Assembly: GCF_000518545.1 (NCBI RefSeq)
Contig: NZ_JADU01000019.1
Span: forward strand, 1 to 64,000
DNA from: Hallella seregens ATCC 51272
GTDB taxonomy: Bacteria; Bacteroidota; Bacteroidia; Bacteroidales; Bacteroidaceae
Reading direction: 5' to 3'
DNA length: 64,000 nt
Part shown: in pieces, positions 26,033 to 34,820 of the stretch
Layout: the number at the start of each line of letters is the position of its first letter
Numbering within the stretch: position 1 is the stretch's first letter
Made by a program: the position numbers and the translations under genes
Notes under the pieces: generated by a model
Database searches by the model: none
Told to the model about the DNA's origin: nothing
What the model saw: only the letters and a program-made list of their open reading frames with translations

Positions 26033-27121
26033 ATGAATACAGACCGAACAAACGAAATCCTTTCACACTTCATCCTGAATGGCACACCCATTGCCGTGAC
26101 AACCCTCGGCAGTGGACTCATCAACGACACTTTTAAGGTATCTACGGTCGAGAAAGACTGCCCCGACTACGTGCTCCAGCGCATCAATCATGCGGTCTTT
26201 ACAGACGTAGCCCTGCTGCAGCACAACATCGAGGCCGTCACGGCCCATATCCGTGCCCGGTTGGAGGCGCGTGGGGAGAAAGACATTGACCGCAAGGTGC
26301 TGCACTTTGTCAGCACACGTGAGGGTGCCACCTGGCACCGTACCCCAGAGGGTGACTACTGGCGCGTGTCCGTTTTCATTCCCCGCACGCAGAGCTTCGA
26401 TGCCGTCACGCCGCCCAATGCCTACGATGCGGGTAGCGCTTTCGGTGGGTTCGAGAGCATGCTGGCCGACTTGGACGAGCCGCTTGGCGAGACCATTCCC
26501 GACTTTCACAACATGAGGCTTCGCCTCGACCAGTTGCGCGATGCCGTGGCACGCGATGCCCATGGTCGGCTTGCCGGTGTGCGCACGCTCGTGGACAGTC
26601 TGTTGGCCCACGCCGAAGACATGTGTCTGGCCGAGCGGCTGCATGCCGCCGGACTCCTGCCCAAGCGTATTTGTCACTGCGACTCCAAGGTGGGCAACGT
26701 GCTCTTTGACGAGGGCGGCGGCGTGCTCTGCGTCATAGATCTTGATACCGTCATGCCGAGTTTCGTGTTCTCTGACTATGGAGACTTCCTGCGGACGGCT
26801 GCCAATGCCACCGTCGAGGACGACCCCGACGAGTCGCACGTGGCCCTGCGCTGGGATGTCATTGAGAGTTTCACCCGTGGCTACATTGAGTCCACGCGCT
26901 CTTTCCTGACGGCCACCGAGCGTACCCACCTGCCCTTTGCCATGGCCCTCTTCCCCTATATGCAGTGCGTGCGCTTCCTTGCCGACTATCTCAACGGCGA
27001 TACCTACTACAAGACCACGCATCCCGGCCACAATCTTGAGCGTGCCCACAACCAGTTCCGTCTCTATCAGCTGGCCGAGGCGGGCATGCCACGCCTTTCA
27101 GCATTCATCAGCTCACTTTGA
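26033..27121 (+). CDS. APH-family sugar kinase, N-acetylhexosamine 1-kinase-like
   Basis: The 362-residue protein has the APH/choline-kinase fold: a nucleotide-binding start (VTTLGSGLINDTFKVS), the catalytic loop ICHCDSKVGNVLFD (HxDxxxxN) and the metal-binding VIDLDTVMPSFVFSDYGD. Its general layout matches NahK-type enzymes, which phosphorylate GlcNAc or GalNAc at C1, but a different small-molecule substrate cannot be excluded. It is cytoplasmic. The gene ends 35 nt before a strong terminator and converges with rpoD. Confidence 0.83.
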   Translation: MNTDRTNEILSHFILNGTPIAVTTLGSGLINDTFKVSTVEKDCPDYVLQRINHAVFTDVALLQHNIEAVTAHIRARLEARGEKDIDRKVLHFVSTREGATWHRTPEGDYWRVSVFIPRTQSFDAVTPPNAYDAGSAFGGFESMLADLDEPLGETIPDFHNMRLRLDQLRDAVARDAHGRLAGVRTLVDSLLAHAEDMCLAERLHAAGLLPKRICHCDSKVGNVLFDEGGGVLCVIDLDTVMPSFVFSDYGDFLRTAANATVEDDPDESHVALRWDVIESFTRGYIESTRSFLTATERTHLPFAMALFPYMQCVRFLADYLNGDTYYKTTHPGHNLERAHNQFRLYQLAEAGMPRLSAFISSL

Positions 27122-27155
27122 GCGAAGCCAGAGCATGCAGCTCATAACAAGACGC

Positions 27156-27186
27156 CCCCTGAAAGTCTAAGGAAGACTTTCAGGGG
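27156..27186 (+). terminator. Intrinsic terminator after the APH-type gene
   Basis: CCCCTGAAAGTCT is perfectly inverted after a 5-nt loop, and TTCTTTTTG follows. The 230-nt gap 27122-27351 holds nothing else that I can see. Confidence 0.8.
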
Positions 27187-27351
27187 AGGCTTCTTTTTGT
27201 GTACAGTCCTGCGGCTGCATGCCAACCTAAAATTACTTGAAAAAGATCACCCCGTAGTCGTTGAACTGGTCGTCCAATACTCACAACTTGCCCATATCAG
27301 AGAAGTTGAAGCAGCACAACAAATGGGTCTTAGCTTCTATTGATGCTGTGT

Positions 27352-28224
27352 TCAGCCCAGATATTTCATCAGAATCTTCACGTGGCCGCTTTCGCGCAGC
27401 TTGGCAATGCTCTTCTCACGAATCTGTCGCACGCGTTCGCGCGTGAGTCCAAGCTGGTCGCCAATCTCCTCCAGTCCTAATTCGTTGCAGCCTATGCCGA
27501 AGCACTCGCGCAGGATAATCACCTCGCGCTCCTTGAGCACGCTCTCCAGTACCGTGTTCAATTCCTGGGCCATGCTCTCGTGATCTACGCTCTTGTCCGT
27601 GCGACTGTCGTCGCCGCTGGCCATCACGTCGACCATCGAATTGTCTTCACCTTCCTGAAACGGCGCGTCTATGCTCACATGGTGACCGTCGGCCATCATG
27701 CTCTGCCCAATCTTTTCCACCTCTATATTAGTGGCATCCGATATTTCCTGCATGCTTGGGTGCCTCTCGTGTACCTGCTCGAAGCGGTTGATTTCATGGT
27801 TGATTTTGCTCAGTGAACCCACTTGGTTGAGTGGTAGTCGCACGATGCGGCTCTGCTCGGCAATGGCCTGCAGGATGCTCTGCCGAATCCACCACACGGC
27901 GTAGGAGATAAATTTGAAGCCACGGGTCTCGTCAAACTTCTGTGCAGCTTTGATAAGCCCGATGTTGCCCTCGTCGATAAGGTCGGTGAGTGACAGCCCT
28001 TGATGTTGGTATTGTTTGGCTACAGACACTACGAAGCGCAAGTTAGCTGTGACAAGTTTTTCTTTGGCTTTTTCACCCTCGCGGCCGCCTTTCTTGATTT
28101 TCTGTGCCAAGTCTATCTCCTCATCAATTGTGATAAGAGGAGCCCGACCAATCTCTACCAGGTACTTGTCCAAAGCCTCGCTGGAGCGATTGGTGATGCT
28201 TTTCTGAATCTTTAATTGTCTCAT
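27352..28224 (-). CDS. rpoD: Primary RNA polymerase sigma factor (Bacteroidetes type)
   Basis: The 290-residue sigma-70 factor lacks region 1.1, as is normal for the main sigma factor in this phylum. Region 1.2 (DKYLVEIGRAPLITIDEEIDLA), region 2 (LRFVVSVAKQYQHQGLSLTD, KFISYAVWWIRQSI), region 3 and region 4 (LGLEEIGDQLGLTRERVRQI) are all visible. It directs RNA polymerase to promoters with a TAnnTTTG -7 element, which many genes in this window show. The ATG at 28224 (MRQLKIQKS) is the family's usual start. No clear promoter of its own was found in the 196-nt gap upstream. Confidence 0.95.
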   Translation of the reverse strand: MRQLKIQKSITNRSSEALDKYLVEIGRAPLITIDEEIDLAQKIKKGGREGEKAKEKLVTANLRFVVSVAKQYQHQGLSLTDLIDEGNIGLIKAAQKFDETRGFKFISYAVWWIRQSILQAIAEQSRIVRLPLNQVGSLSKINHEINRFEQVHERHPSMQEISDATNIEVEKIGQSMMADGHHVSIDAPFQEGEDNSMVDVMASGDDSRTDKSVDHESMAQELNTVLESVLKEREVIILRECFGIGCNELGLEEIGDQLGLTRERVRQIREKSIAKLRESGHVKILMKYLG

Positions 28225-28405
28225 TCTTACACACAAACATTTTAAACGCCCTGAGAGAAGCGTTTCTTATTATTCCTCCAAAATCGAAATAAAAATAAGT
28301 AAAATATCAATAGGTTGTTATTTCTCTATCTGTTATTTATGGATTAATAACGTTTATTGAATATTTTTCCAAACCCTTTGGCTGAGATAACTGGCTTATT
28401 CTTCG

Positions 28406-28413
28406 TAATTTTG
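28406..28413 (+). promoter_or_regulatory. -7 element directly in front of the antiporter start
   Basis: TAATTTTG ends only 7 nt before the ATG at 28421, so a transcript from it would have almost no leader. Confidence 0.45.
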
Positions 28414-28420
28414 CACTAAT

Positions 28421-29860
28421 ATGGCATTTACGGTTGAAAACATTATCTTTCTGGGTTCCGTCCTTATTTTTGTGAGTATCCTCATCAGCAAGACCGGTTA
28501 CCGCTTTGGGGTTCCTACGCTGTTGCTCTTTCTATTCACGGGCATGGCCTTTGGCAGCGAGGGGCTGGGCATTGCATTCAATCAGGTGGCGGATGCTCAG
28601 TTCATCGGCATGCTTTCGCTCAGTGTGATTCTTTTCACTGGGGGTATGGATACCAAGATGCACGACGTGCACCCTATCTTGGCTCCCGGCGTATTGCTGG
28701 CCTCGCTTGGCGTGGTGCTTACGACGGCGCTGACTGGACTTTTTGTCTTTTTCCTCTCCCGGGCCACAGGTCTCGACATTCATTTGTCGCTGGTGCTTTC
28801 CATGCTTCTTGCCGCCACGATGTCGTCCACAGACTCGGCTTCGGTTTTCAACCTGCTGCGCACACAAGGCATCGGACTGAAGCATCGGCTTCGTCCCATC
28901 CTCGAACTGGAGAGTGGCAGCAATGATCCCATGGCCTATATGCTCACGCTGGCACTGGTTGAAGTAGCGGCTACAGGTGCCGAGTTTTCAACACTTCATC
29001 TGCTGGGCAACCTCCTGGTGCAGTTTTTCCTGGGCGGACTGCTGGGTTGGGGGCTCGGACGTGTCTGTTCGTGGGTGGTCAACCGCATCAACCTGCCTAA
29101 TCCATCGCTCTATCCTGTGCTGTTGCTGAGCTTCATTCTCATCATCTACACATTCACAGACATGCTCCACGGCAACGGGTATCTGGCTGTCTACGTGGCT
29201 GGACTTGTGGTGGGAAACCGCCGTTTGTCATATCGTCGGGAGATGACCACTTTCATGGACGGGCTCACATGGTTGCTTCAAATCGTGATGTTTCTCACGC
29301 TGGGACTGCTTGTCAATCCCTCAGAGGTGTGGCAGATAGCCTATATCGGGCTGGCCATCGGACTGTTTATGATGCTGGTATCTCGCCCGCTGTCGGTCTT
29401 TATTTGCCTGCTTCCTTTCCGTCGGCTGCCCGTGCGGGCCAAGCTATTCCTTTCGTGGGTGGGCCTGCGTGGCGCGGTGCCTATCATCTTTGCTACCTAT
29501 CCGATGATGGCTGGCCTTGAAGACGGCAATCTGCTGTTCAACATTGTATTCTTCATCACCCTGCTGTCGCTGTCGTTGCAGGGTACCACTATTTCGTGGG
29601 CGGCGCGGCGGCTGGGACTGGACTGCGAGCAGGAGAAGCCTGCAAGCGAATTTGGCATTGAGATTCCGGAGGAGTTGGGGCCGCAACTTAATGAGCAGGC
29701 CGTCACGCCCGAACTGTTGGTCCGTGGCGAACATCTGGCCGACGTAGGATTTCCCGAGGGGCATCTGGTGATGCTTGTCAAGCGTGGTGACAGCTTCATT
29801 GTTCCCAACGGACAACTTAAGCTCCATGTAGGCGACGTGCTGCTCACCATTTCCAAGTAG
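28421..29860 (+). CDS. Potassium/proton antiporter, NhaP2/CPA1 type
   Basis: The 479-residue protein has about 12 transmembrane segments with CPA1-type motifs: GTGMAFGSEG-like region near residue 40, STDSASVFNLL near 135 and ESGSNDPMAYMLTLAL near 165, where the ND pair is the ion-binding site. A cytoplasmic TrkA-C (RCK_C)-like domain follows from about residue 410 (VTPELLVRGEHLADVG ... LKLHVGDVLLTISK), which suits K+/H+ exchange controlled by a ligand. It sits in the inner membrane. The gene is divergent from rpoD and converges with xylA over the terminator 29898-29945. Confidence 0.88.
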   Translation: MAFTVENIIFLGSVLIFVSILISKTGYRFGVPTLLLFLFTGMAFGSEGLGIAFNQVADAQFIGMLSLSVILFTGGMDTKMHDVHPILAPGVLLASLGVVLTTALTGLFVFFLSRATGLDIHLSLVLSMLLAATMSSTDSASVFNLLRTQGIGLKHRLRPILELESGSNDPMAYMLTLALVEVAATGAEFSTLHLLGNLLVQFFLGGLLGWGLGRVCSWVVNRINLPNPSLYPVLLLSFILIIYTFTDMLHGNGYLAVYVAGLVVGNRRLSYRREMTTFMDGLTWLLQIVMFLTLGLLVNPSEVWQIAYIGLAIGLFMMLVSRPLSVFICLLPFRRLPVRAKLFLSWVGLRGAVPIIFATYPMMAGLEDGNLLFNIVFFITLLSLSLQGTTISWAARRLGLDCEQEKPASEFGIEIPEELGPQLNEQAVTPELLVRGEHLADVGFPEGHLVMLVKRGDSFIVPNGQLKLHVGDVLLTISK

Positions 29861-29897
29861 CTGCGGACAGGAAAACCATCTGCACGATAAAGCAAAG

Positions 29898-29945
29898 TGG
29901 GGAATGCACCTGCCCGCTTTGTTGGCGGTGCGGGCACATTCCCCA
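29898..29945. terminator. Hairpin between the converging antiporter and xylA genes
   Basis: TGGGGAATG pairs with CATTCCCCA, and an inner TGCCCGC pairs with GCGGGCA. Position fits a bidirectional terminator. Confidence 0.6.
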
Positions 29946-29988
29946 TAAGTACATCCTTTTCTCCCTGTACGCAGGGCTATGACGAGAC

Positions 29989-31308
29989 CTACTTACTATA
30001 CAGGGCGACGATGGTCTCGTAGAGTTCTTGTTTGCCACTGATTTGACGGGGCTCACCGTTCTGCTTGGCATAATCTACAAGGTCTTCGAGACTCAACCGG
30101 CCCTCTTCAAAGGCCTTGCCCTGTCCCTCGTCAAAACTGGCATAGCGGTCGCGCAGCATCTGGGGCAGCTCGCTCTCGTCAAGGATGGCTGCTGCATTGA
30201 GCAGAGCACGGGCCATGGCATCCATGCCACTGATGTGGGCCAGGAAGATGTCTTCTGGATCGGTGGAGTTGCGGCGAATCTTGGCATCGAAGTTACTGCC
30301 GCCGTTGCCCAGTCCGCCGTTGCGGATAATCTGCATCATGGCTTGTGTGAGCTCGAAGTTGTCGATGGGGAACTGGTCGGTATCCCAGCCATTCTGCGCA
30401 TCACCGCGGTTGGCATCAATGCTGCCCAGCATGCCGTTGTCCACAGCCACAGCCAGTTCGTGCTCGAAAGTGTGACCCGCCAATGTGGCATGATTCACCT
30501 CGATGTTTACTTTGAAGTCTTTGTCGAGGCCGTTGGCGCGCAGGAATCCGATGACGGTCTCCGTGTCCACGTCGTATTGGTGCTTGGTGGGCTCGCATGG
30601 CTTAGGCTCGATGAGGAACGTGCCCTTGAAGCCCTGGGCGCGTGCATAGTCGCGAGCAGCGGTGAGCATGCGGGCCAGATGATTCTTCTCACGCTGCATC
30701 TGGGTGTTGAGCAGACTCATGTATCCTTCGCGGCCACCCCAGAACACATAGTTCTGACCGCCGAGTTTGATGGTAGCATCAATTGCATTCTTGATTTGTA
30801 CGGCGGCGCGGGCCACGACATCAAAGTTGGGATTGGTGGCTGCCCCATTCATATAACGCTTGTCACTGAAGACGTTGGCCGTGCCCCAAAGCAGTTTTTT
30901 TGTGGGGTCGGCAGCCATCTTTTCTTTCAGATAGTCGGTGACGGCAGCCATGTTGGCTTCATAGCGGTCGATGTCGTCGTCGGGGTCTACGAGGTCGACG
31001 TCATGGAAACAGAAATATTCGATGCCCAGTTTGGTCATGATTTCAAAGCCGGCATCCACCTTATCCTTGGCACGCTGCACAGGGTTAGCATCGGCATCCC
31101 AGGCATAGTTGCGGGTCTGCCCGCCAAACTGATCGCCACTGGCCTGTCCCAGCGTATGCCACCAAGCCATGGCAAACTTGAGCCAGTCTTTCATTTTTTT
31201 GCCTTTGACTACGCGTTCGGGCTCGTAGTAGTGGAAAGCCATGGGGGTCTTGCTCTCGGTACCCTCAAATGGAATCTTGCCAATTTCGGGGAAATACTCT
31301 TTTGTCAT
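29989..31308 (-). CDS. xylA: Xylose isomerase
   Basis: XylA of 439 residues converts D-xylose to D-xylulose in the cytoplasm. The sequence shows the class II start (EYFPEIGKIPFEGTESKTPMAFHYY), FCFHDVDLVDPDDD with the catalytic histidine, the metal-ligand stretches FLIEPKPCEPTKHQYD and NIEVNHATLAGHTFEHELA, and GSIDANRGDAQNGWDTDQFP. Length is normal. It is the second gene of a leftward xylB-xylA operon with an 18-nt gap, and lies next to the xylan locus whose product it consumes. Confidence 0.97.
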   Translation of the reverse strand: MTKEYFPEIGKIPFEGTESKTPMAFHYYEPERVVKGKKMKDWLKFAMAWWHTLGQASGDQFGGQTRNYAWDADANPVQRAKDKVDAGFEIMTKLGIEYFCFHDVDLVDPDDDIDRYEANMAAVTDYLKEKMAADPTKKLLWGTANVFSDKRYMNGAATNPNFDVVARAAVQIKNAIDATIKLGGQNYVFWGGREGYMSLLNTQMQREKNHLARMLTAARDYARAQGFKGTFLIEPKPCEPTKHQYDVDTETVIGFLRANGLDKDFKVNIEVNHATLAGHTFEHELAVAVDNGMLGSIDANRGDAQNGWDTDQFPIDNFELTQAMMQIIRNGGLGNGGSNFDAKIRRNSTDPEDIFLAHISGMDAMARALLNAAAILDESELPQMLRDRYASFDEGQGKAFEEGRLSLEDLVDYAKQNGEPRQISGKQELYETIVALYSK

Positions 31309-31326
31309 AGTTGTTTTTATTTTTAG

Positions 31327-32826
31327 TTAAAAGAAAGATTCGTTGGCCAATACAGCTTTCCAACGCTCGTAAGCCTCATGATATTGTGCGGCTTTATGGC
31401 TGTCGGGCTCGATGACGGCCATTCGTTGTAGGGTAGAGAAAGCCTCGTTGTGGTCTCTGTAGATGCCACAGCCCATGCCTGCACCCCGGGCTGCACCAGC
31501 TGATCCATCGGTCTCGTAGAGCTCGATGGCAGCCCCGCTGGTGGCAGCCAGCGCATCGCGAAAGATAGGACTTAAGAACATGTTGGCCCGCCCGGCGTGG
31601 ATTTTGCGGATGTCCATGCCCATCTGGCGCATCACTTCCATGCCGTAGCAGAACGAGAAGACGATGCCCTCCTGGGCGGCACGCACTACATGAGCCCTCG
31701 TGTGGCGGTTGAAATCGAGGCCGTGGATGGAGCAATCTGTTTTGCGGTTCTCAAGCACACGCTCGGTGCCGTTACCAAAAGGTATGATACTCACACCCTC
31801 GCTGCCCACCGGCACGGTGGCGGCCAAGGCATTCATATCGGTATAGTCCAGATCGGGGGTCACATTACGGTGGGTCCAGGCGTTGAGGATACCTGTACCA
31901 TTGATGCAGAGCAGCACGCCTAGACGCGTTACATCTGGGCTATAGTTGACATGGGCAAAGGTGTTGACGCGGCTTTTGGAATCGTAACCCGTTTCGCCCA
32001 GCACGCCATAGACTACACCGGAGGTGCCGGCCGTGGATGCTATCTCGCCGGGATTGAACACGTTGAGCGAAAGCGCATTGTTGGGTTGGTCTCCGGCACG
32101 GTAAGATACGGGGGTGCCCTCGCAGAGCCCCAGTTCGTCGGCAACCTCGCGGCTTACGCTGCACTGCACGGCAAAAGTCGGAACCACAGTGGGCAGCAGT
32201 GAGGAAGATATACCATAATAGTCGAGTAGGAACTGGGCGGGTCTCCGATCGGCAAAGTCCCAAAACATGCCTTCGCTGAGGCCGCTGATGGTAGTGTTGA
32301 CCTCGCCGGTGAGCCTCATGGCCATGTAGTCACCGGGCAGCATCACTTTGTCGATACGGGCATAGATGTCGGGTTCGTTCTCCTTGACCCATGCCAGTTT
32401 GGCGGCAGTGAAGTTGCCTGGCGAGTTGAGCAAGTGTCCCAGACAGCGGTCGCTGCCCAAATCACGGAATGCACGCTCGCCATAGGGCACGGCACGTGAG
32501 TCGCACCAGATGATGGCATCGCGCAGCACGCGTTGGTTCCGGTCTACGCATACCAACCCGTGCATTTGATAAGAGATGCCGATGGCTTTCACGTCTTTGC
32601 CACGGGCTCCGGTCTGTGCCATAACTTTCTTGAGAGCCAGACAAGCATTAGTCCACCACATGTGTGGGTCTTGTTCTGCCCATCCGGCTTTGACGGCCTT
32701 GATGGGAGCCTCATGCTCGGGAAAGAAAGCCGTGGCGGCCGTGGCACCCGTCTCTGTATCGACGAGGGAAGCTTTGACACTGCTCGACCCGATGTCGAAG
32801 CCCAGAAGATATTGCCGGTTGTTCAT
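31327..32826 (-). CDS. xylB: Xylulokinase
   Basis: The 499-residue FGGY kinase phosphorylates D-xylulose to xylulose 5-phosphate. Visible features are the N-terminal phosphate-binding motif (YLLGFDIGSSSVKASLVDTETG), AIGISYQMHGLVCVDRNQ and the FGGY-type nucleotide site IHAGRANMFLSPIFRDAL. The ATG at 32826 (MNNRQYLLGFD) is chosen because everything upstream lacks family similarity and contains the promoter. It is the first gene of the xylBA operon, with a -7 element at 32863-32870, divergent from the GH43 gene. Confidence 0.95.
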   Translation of the reverse strand: MNNRQYLLGFDIGSSSVKASLVDTETGATAATAFFPEHEAPIKAVKAGWAEQDPHMWWTNACLALKKVMAQTGARGKDVKAIGISYQMHGLVCVDRNQRVLRDAIIWCDSRAVPYGERAFRDLGSDRCLGHLLNSPGNFTAAKLAWVKENEPDIYARIDKVMLPGDYMAMRLTGEVNTTISGLSEGMFWDFADRRPAQFLLDYYGISSSLLPTVVPTFAVQCSVSREVADELGLCEGTPVSYRAGDQPNNALSLNVFNPGEIASTAGTSGVVYGVLGETGYDSKSRVNTFAHVNYSPDVTRLGVLLCINGTGILNAWTHRNVTPDLDYTDMNALAATVPVGSEGVSIIPFGNGTERVLENRKTDCSIHGLDFNRHTRAHVVRAAQEGIVFSFCYGMEVMRQMGMDIRKIHAGRANMFLSPIFRDALAATSGAAIELYETDGSAGAARGAGMGCGIYRDHNEAFSTLQRMAVIEPDSHKAAQYHEAYERWKAVLANESFF

Positions 32827-32862
32827 GGTTGTGGTTTTTAAATGGAGATTGGTTTCTGGGGG

Positions 32863-32870
32863 CAAAGATA
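32863..32870 (-). promoter_or_regulatory. -7 element for xylBA
   Basis: Leftward TATCTTTG lies 36 nt upstream of the xylB ATG. It is 150 nt from the divergent element at 33021, so a regulator bound between them could act on both. Confidence 0.55.
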
Positions 32871-33020
32871 AGCAAAATATCCTAATAGTATTGTTTTGTA
32901 GCTTTTCTTTTTGTGGCTGTCTTTTTTCCAAATGTCTCAAAAGACTACTGATGTTCAATGGCGGTTGCGTATCTATAACATAAGGAGACGTTAAGGAAAA
33001 AGGCTCTGTGAGGAATCGGC

Positions 33021-33028
33021 TACCTTTG
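33021..33028 (+). promoter_or_regulatory. -7 element for the GH43 gene
   Basis: TACCTTTG ends 54 nt before the ATG at 33083. Confidence 0.55.
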
Positions 33029-33082
33029 TTGTCGCTAAAACCAAGGCAGTACAACCAAGGCTGCTCATACGAATATACCGAC

Positions 33083-34669
33083 ATGAAGAAAACTATCGCG
33101 CTACTTCTTGCCTTGCTGGCCTGCACCTTGGCCATGGGACAGCAGCAGTTCTCCAATCCTGTGTTGTGGGCGGACGTGCCTGATCCGGATGTCATTCGGG
33201 TAGACAGTGACTTCTATATGGTCACCACTACGATGCATCTCATGCCAGGGGGCCCCATCATGAAATCGCGTGATTTGGTGAACTGGACTACTGTGGGCTA
33301 TCTCTTCGACAGGTTGACGGACTCGCCTAAATATAATATGGTGGGCGGAACGGTGTATGGACGGGGACAGTGGGCCACGTCGCTGAAGTATTACAATGGG
33401 CGGTTCTATGCCTTATTCTCGCCCAATGACCAGCCAGGTGGAGAGACCTATATCTTGACGGCCGAGCGTGCCGAGGGGCCTTGGCATCAGGTGAGCCGGT
33501 TGCCCCACTTTCATGATGCTACGCTCTTTTTCGATGACGACGGCCGTGCATATGTGTTCTATGCCACGGGAGACATGGTGGAGCTGACGACCGATCTGCG
33601 GTCAGTGAAGCCCAATTCACACGTGCGTCTATTCGAGCGTGACGGAGAGGAGGACAACCTGCTTGAGGGTTCGCGTGTGGTGAAGCACGAGGGACGTTAC
33701 TATCTGTTGATGATTTCCTGGCCCAAGGGCCGGGTTCGCCGCGAGGTGTGCTATCGGGCTGACTATATCCGAGGCCCTTATGAAAAGCGCACGGTACTTG
33801 ACACCTCGTTTGGCGGATTCGGAGGCGTGGGACAGGGCACCATTGTCGATACGCCCGATGGGCGATGGTATGGCATGATATTTCAGGATCGCGGCGGAGT
33901 GGGACGCGTGATGACACTCGTGCCCTGCCGTTGGGAACAGGGTTGGCCGCTGTTGGGAGACAGTCTTGGACGGGTGCCCGAGGTGATGGATAAACCCGTA
34001 CAGGGCTATACCGACGGACGGATTGCCGGCAGCGATACTTTCGACGGCCCGACGCTGGGGCTTGACTGGCAGTGGAACCATAATCCAGTGGACACGGCCT
34101 GGTCGCTCTCCGAGCGGCCGGGGTGGTTGCGGTTAAAGACTTCGCGCTTGTCCGAAAATCTCTTTGTGGCACCCAACACCATCAGCCAACGGCTGGAGGG
34201 GCCGGGTTGTGAGGCTGCGGTAAGGATGGATGTGTCTCAGATGTGTGAAGGTGACGTGGCTGGTCTCTCCGTGTTTCAGAGTGATGCCGCCCTGTTGGCC
34301 ATAGAGAAGACAGCGACAGGTTGGGAACTGGTGGGCAGTAGGCAGTCGGTGAAGATGGAAGCCAAAGACCATCGGGTGACCGGCGTGCAGCGTGAAGACG
34401 ATATGCGGGTGCCTTTGGACAGCCCCCTTGTATGGCTCAGACTTCAGGCAGATTTTACCTTGGGACAGGATTTGGCCCGATTGCAATACAGTACCGACGG
34501 GCAGACATGGCACACGGCCATAGACCGTTTCAAGATGCAGTTTGATTATCGTCGGTTCTTCATGGGAACACGCGCAGCCATCTTTAATTTCGCCACTCGG
34601 CAAGTAGGTGGGTTTGTAGACGTGGATACCTTTGAATACAGTCGGAACAATGGTTTTGAGACAAAATGA
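33083..34669 (+). CDS. GH43 glycosidase with C-terminal concanavalin-like domain (beta-xylosidase / arabinofuranosidase)
   Basis: The 528-residue protein begins with an export signal; LLAC at residues 11-14 could be a lipobox, otherwise cleavage near AMG-QQ is expected. The five-bladed propeller has candidate catalytic residues D34 (DVPDPDVIRV), D145 (FHDATLFFDDDG) and E195 (LLEGSRVV). From about residue 335 a beta-sandwich follows (DTFDGPTLGLDWQWNHNPVDTAW), as in GH43 enzymes acting on xylan-derived oligomers. It should remove xylose or arabinose from oligosaccharides; which one is not clear. It diverges from xylBA and precedes the FAS1/SusCD block. Confidence 0.87.
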   Translation: MKKTIALLLALLACTLAMGQQQFSNPVLWADVPDPDVIRVDSDFYMVTTTMHLMPGGPIMKSRDLVNWTTVGYLFDRLTDSPKYNMVGGTVYGRGQWATSLKYYNGRFYALFSPNDQPGGETYILTAERAEGPWHQVSRLPHFHDATLFFDDDGRAYVFYATGDMVELTTDLRSVKPNSHVRLFERDGEEDNLLEGSRVVKHEGRYYLLMISWPKGRVRREVCYRADYIRGPYEKRTVLDTSFGGFGGVGQGTIVDTPDGRWYGMIFQDRGGVGRVMTLVPCRWEQGWPLLGDSLGRVPEVMDKPVQGYTDGRIAGSDTFDGPTLGLDWQWNHNPVDTAWSLSERPGWLRLKTSRLSENLFVAPNTISQRLEGPGCEAAVRMDVSQMCEGDVAGLSVFQSDAALLAIEKTATGWELVGSRQSVKMEAKDHRVTGVQREDDMRVPLDSPLVWLRLQADFTLGQDLARLQYSTDGQTWHTAIDRFKMQFDYRRFFMGTRAAIFNFATRQVGGFVDVDTFEYSRNNGFETK

Positions 34670-34755
34670 AAAAGATATGAAACACTGGGAGAAACGATGA
34701 GACATGTACGAAAGGGATGTGAACCCAACGGATAGGGCTTTGAACGAAATCTCCA

Positions 34756-34763
34756 TACCTTTG
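34756..34763 (+). promoter_or_regulatory. -7 element for the FAS1/SusCD operon
   Basis: TACCTTTG ends 57 nt before the ATG at 34821 and probably drives the long block that follows. The remaining gap 34670-34755 shows no gene. Confidence 0.55.
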
Positions 34764-34820
34764 CACTGCCTCTAAACCAAAATATCACCCATAAACGAAT
34801 CATCAAATCACAAGTATATC

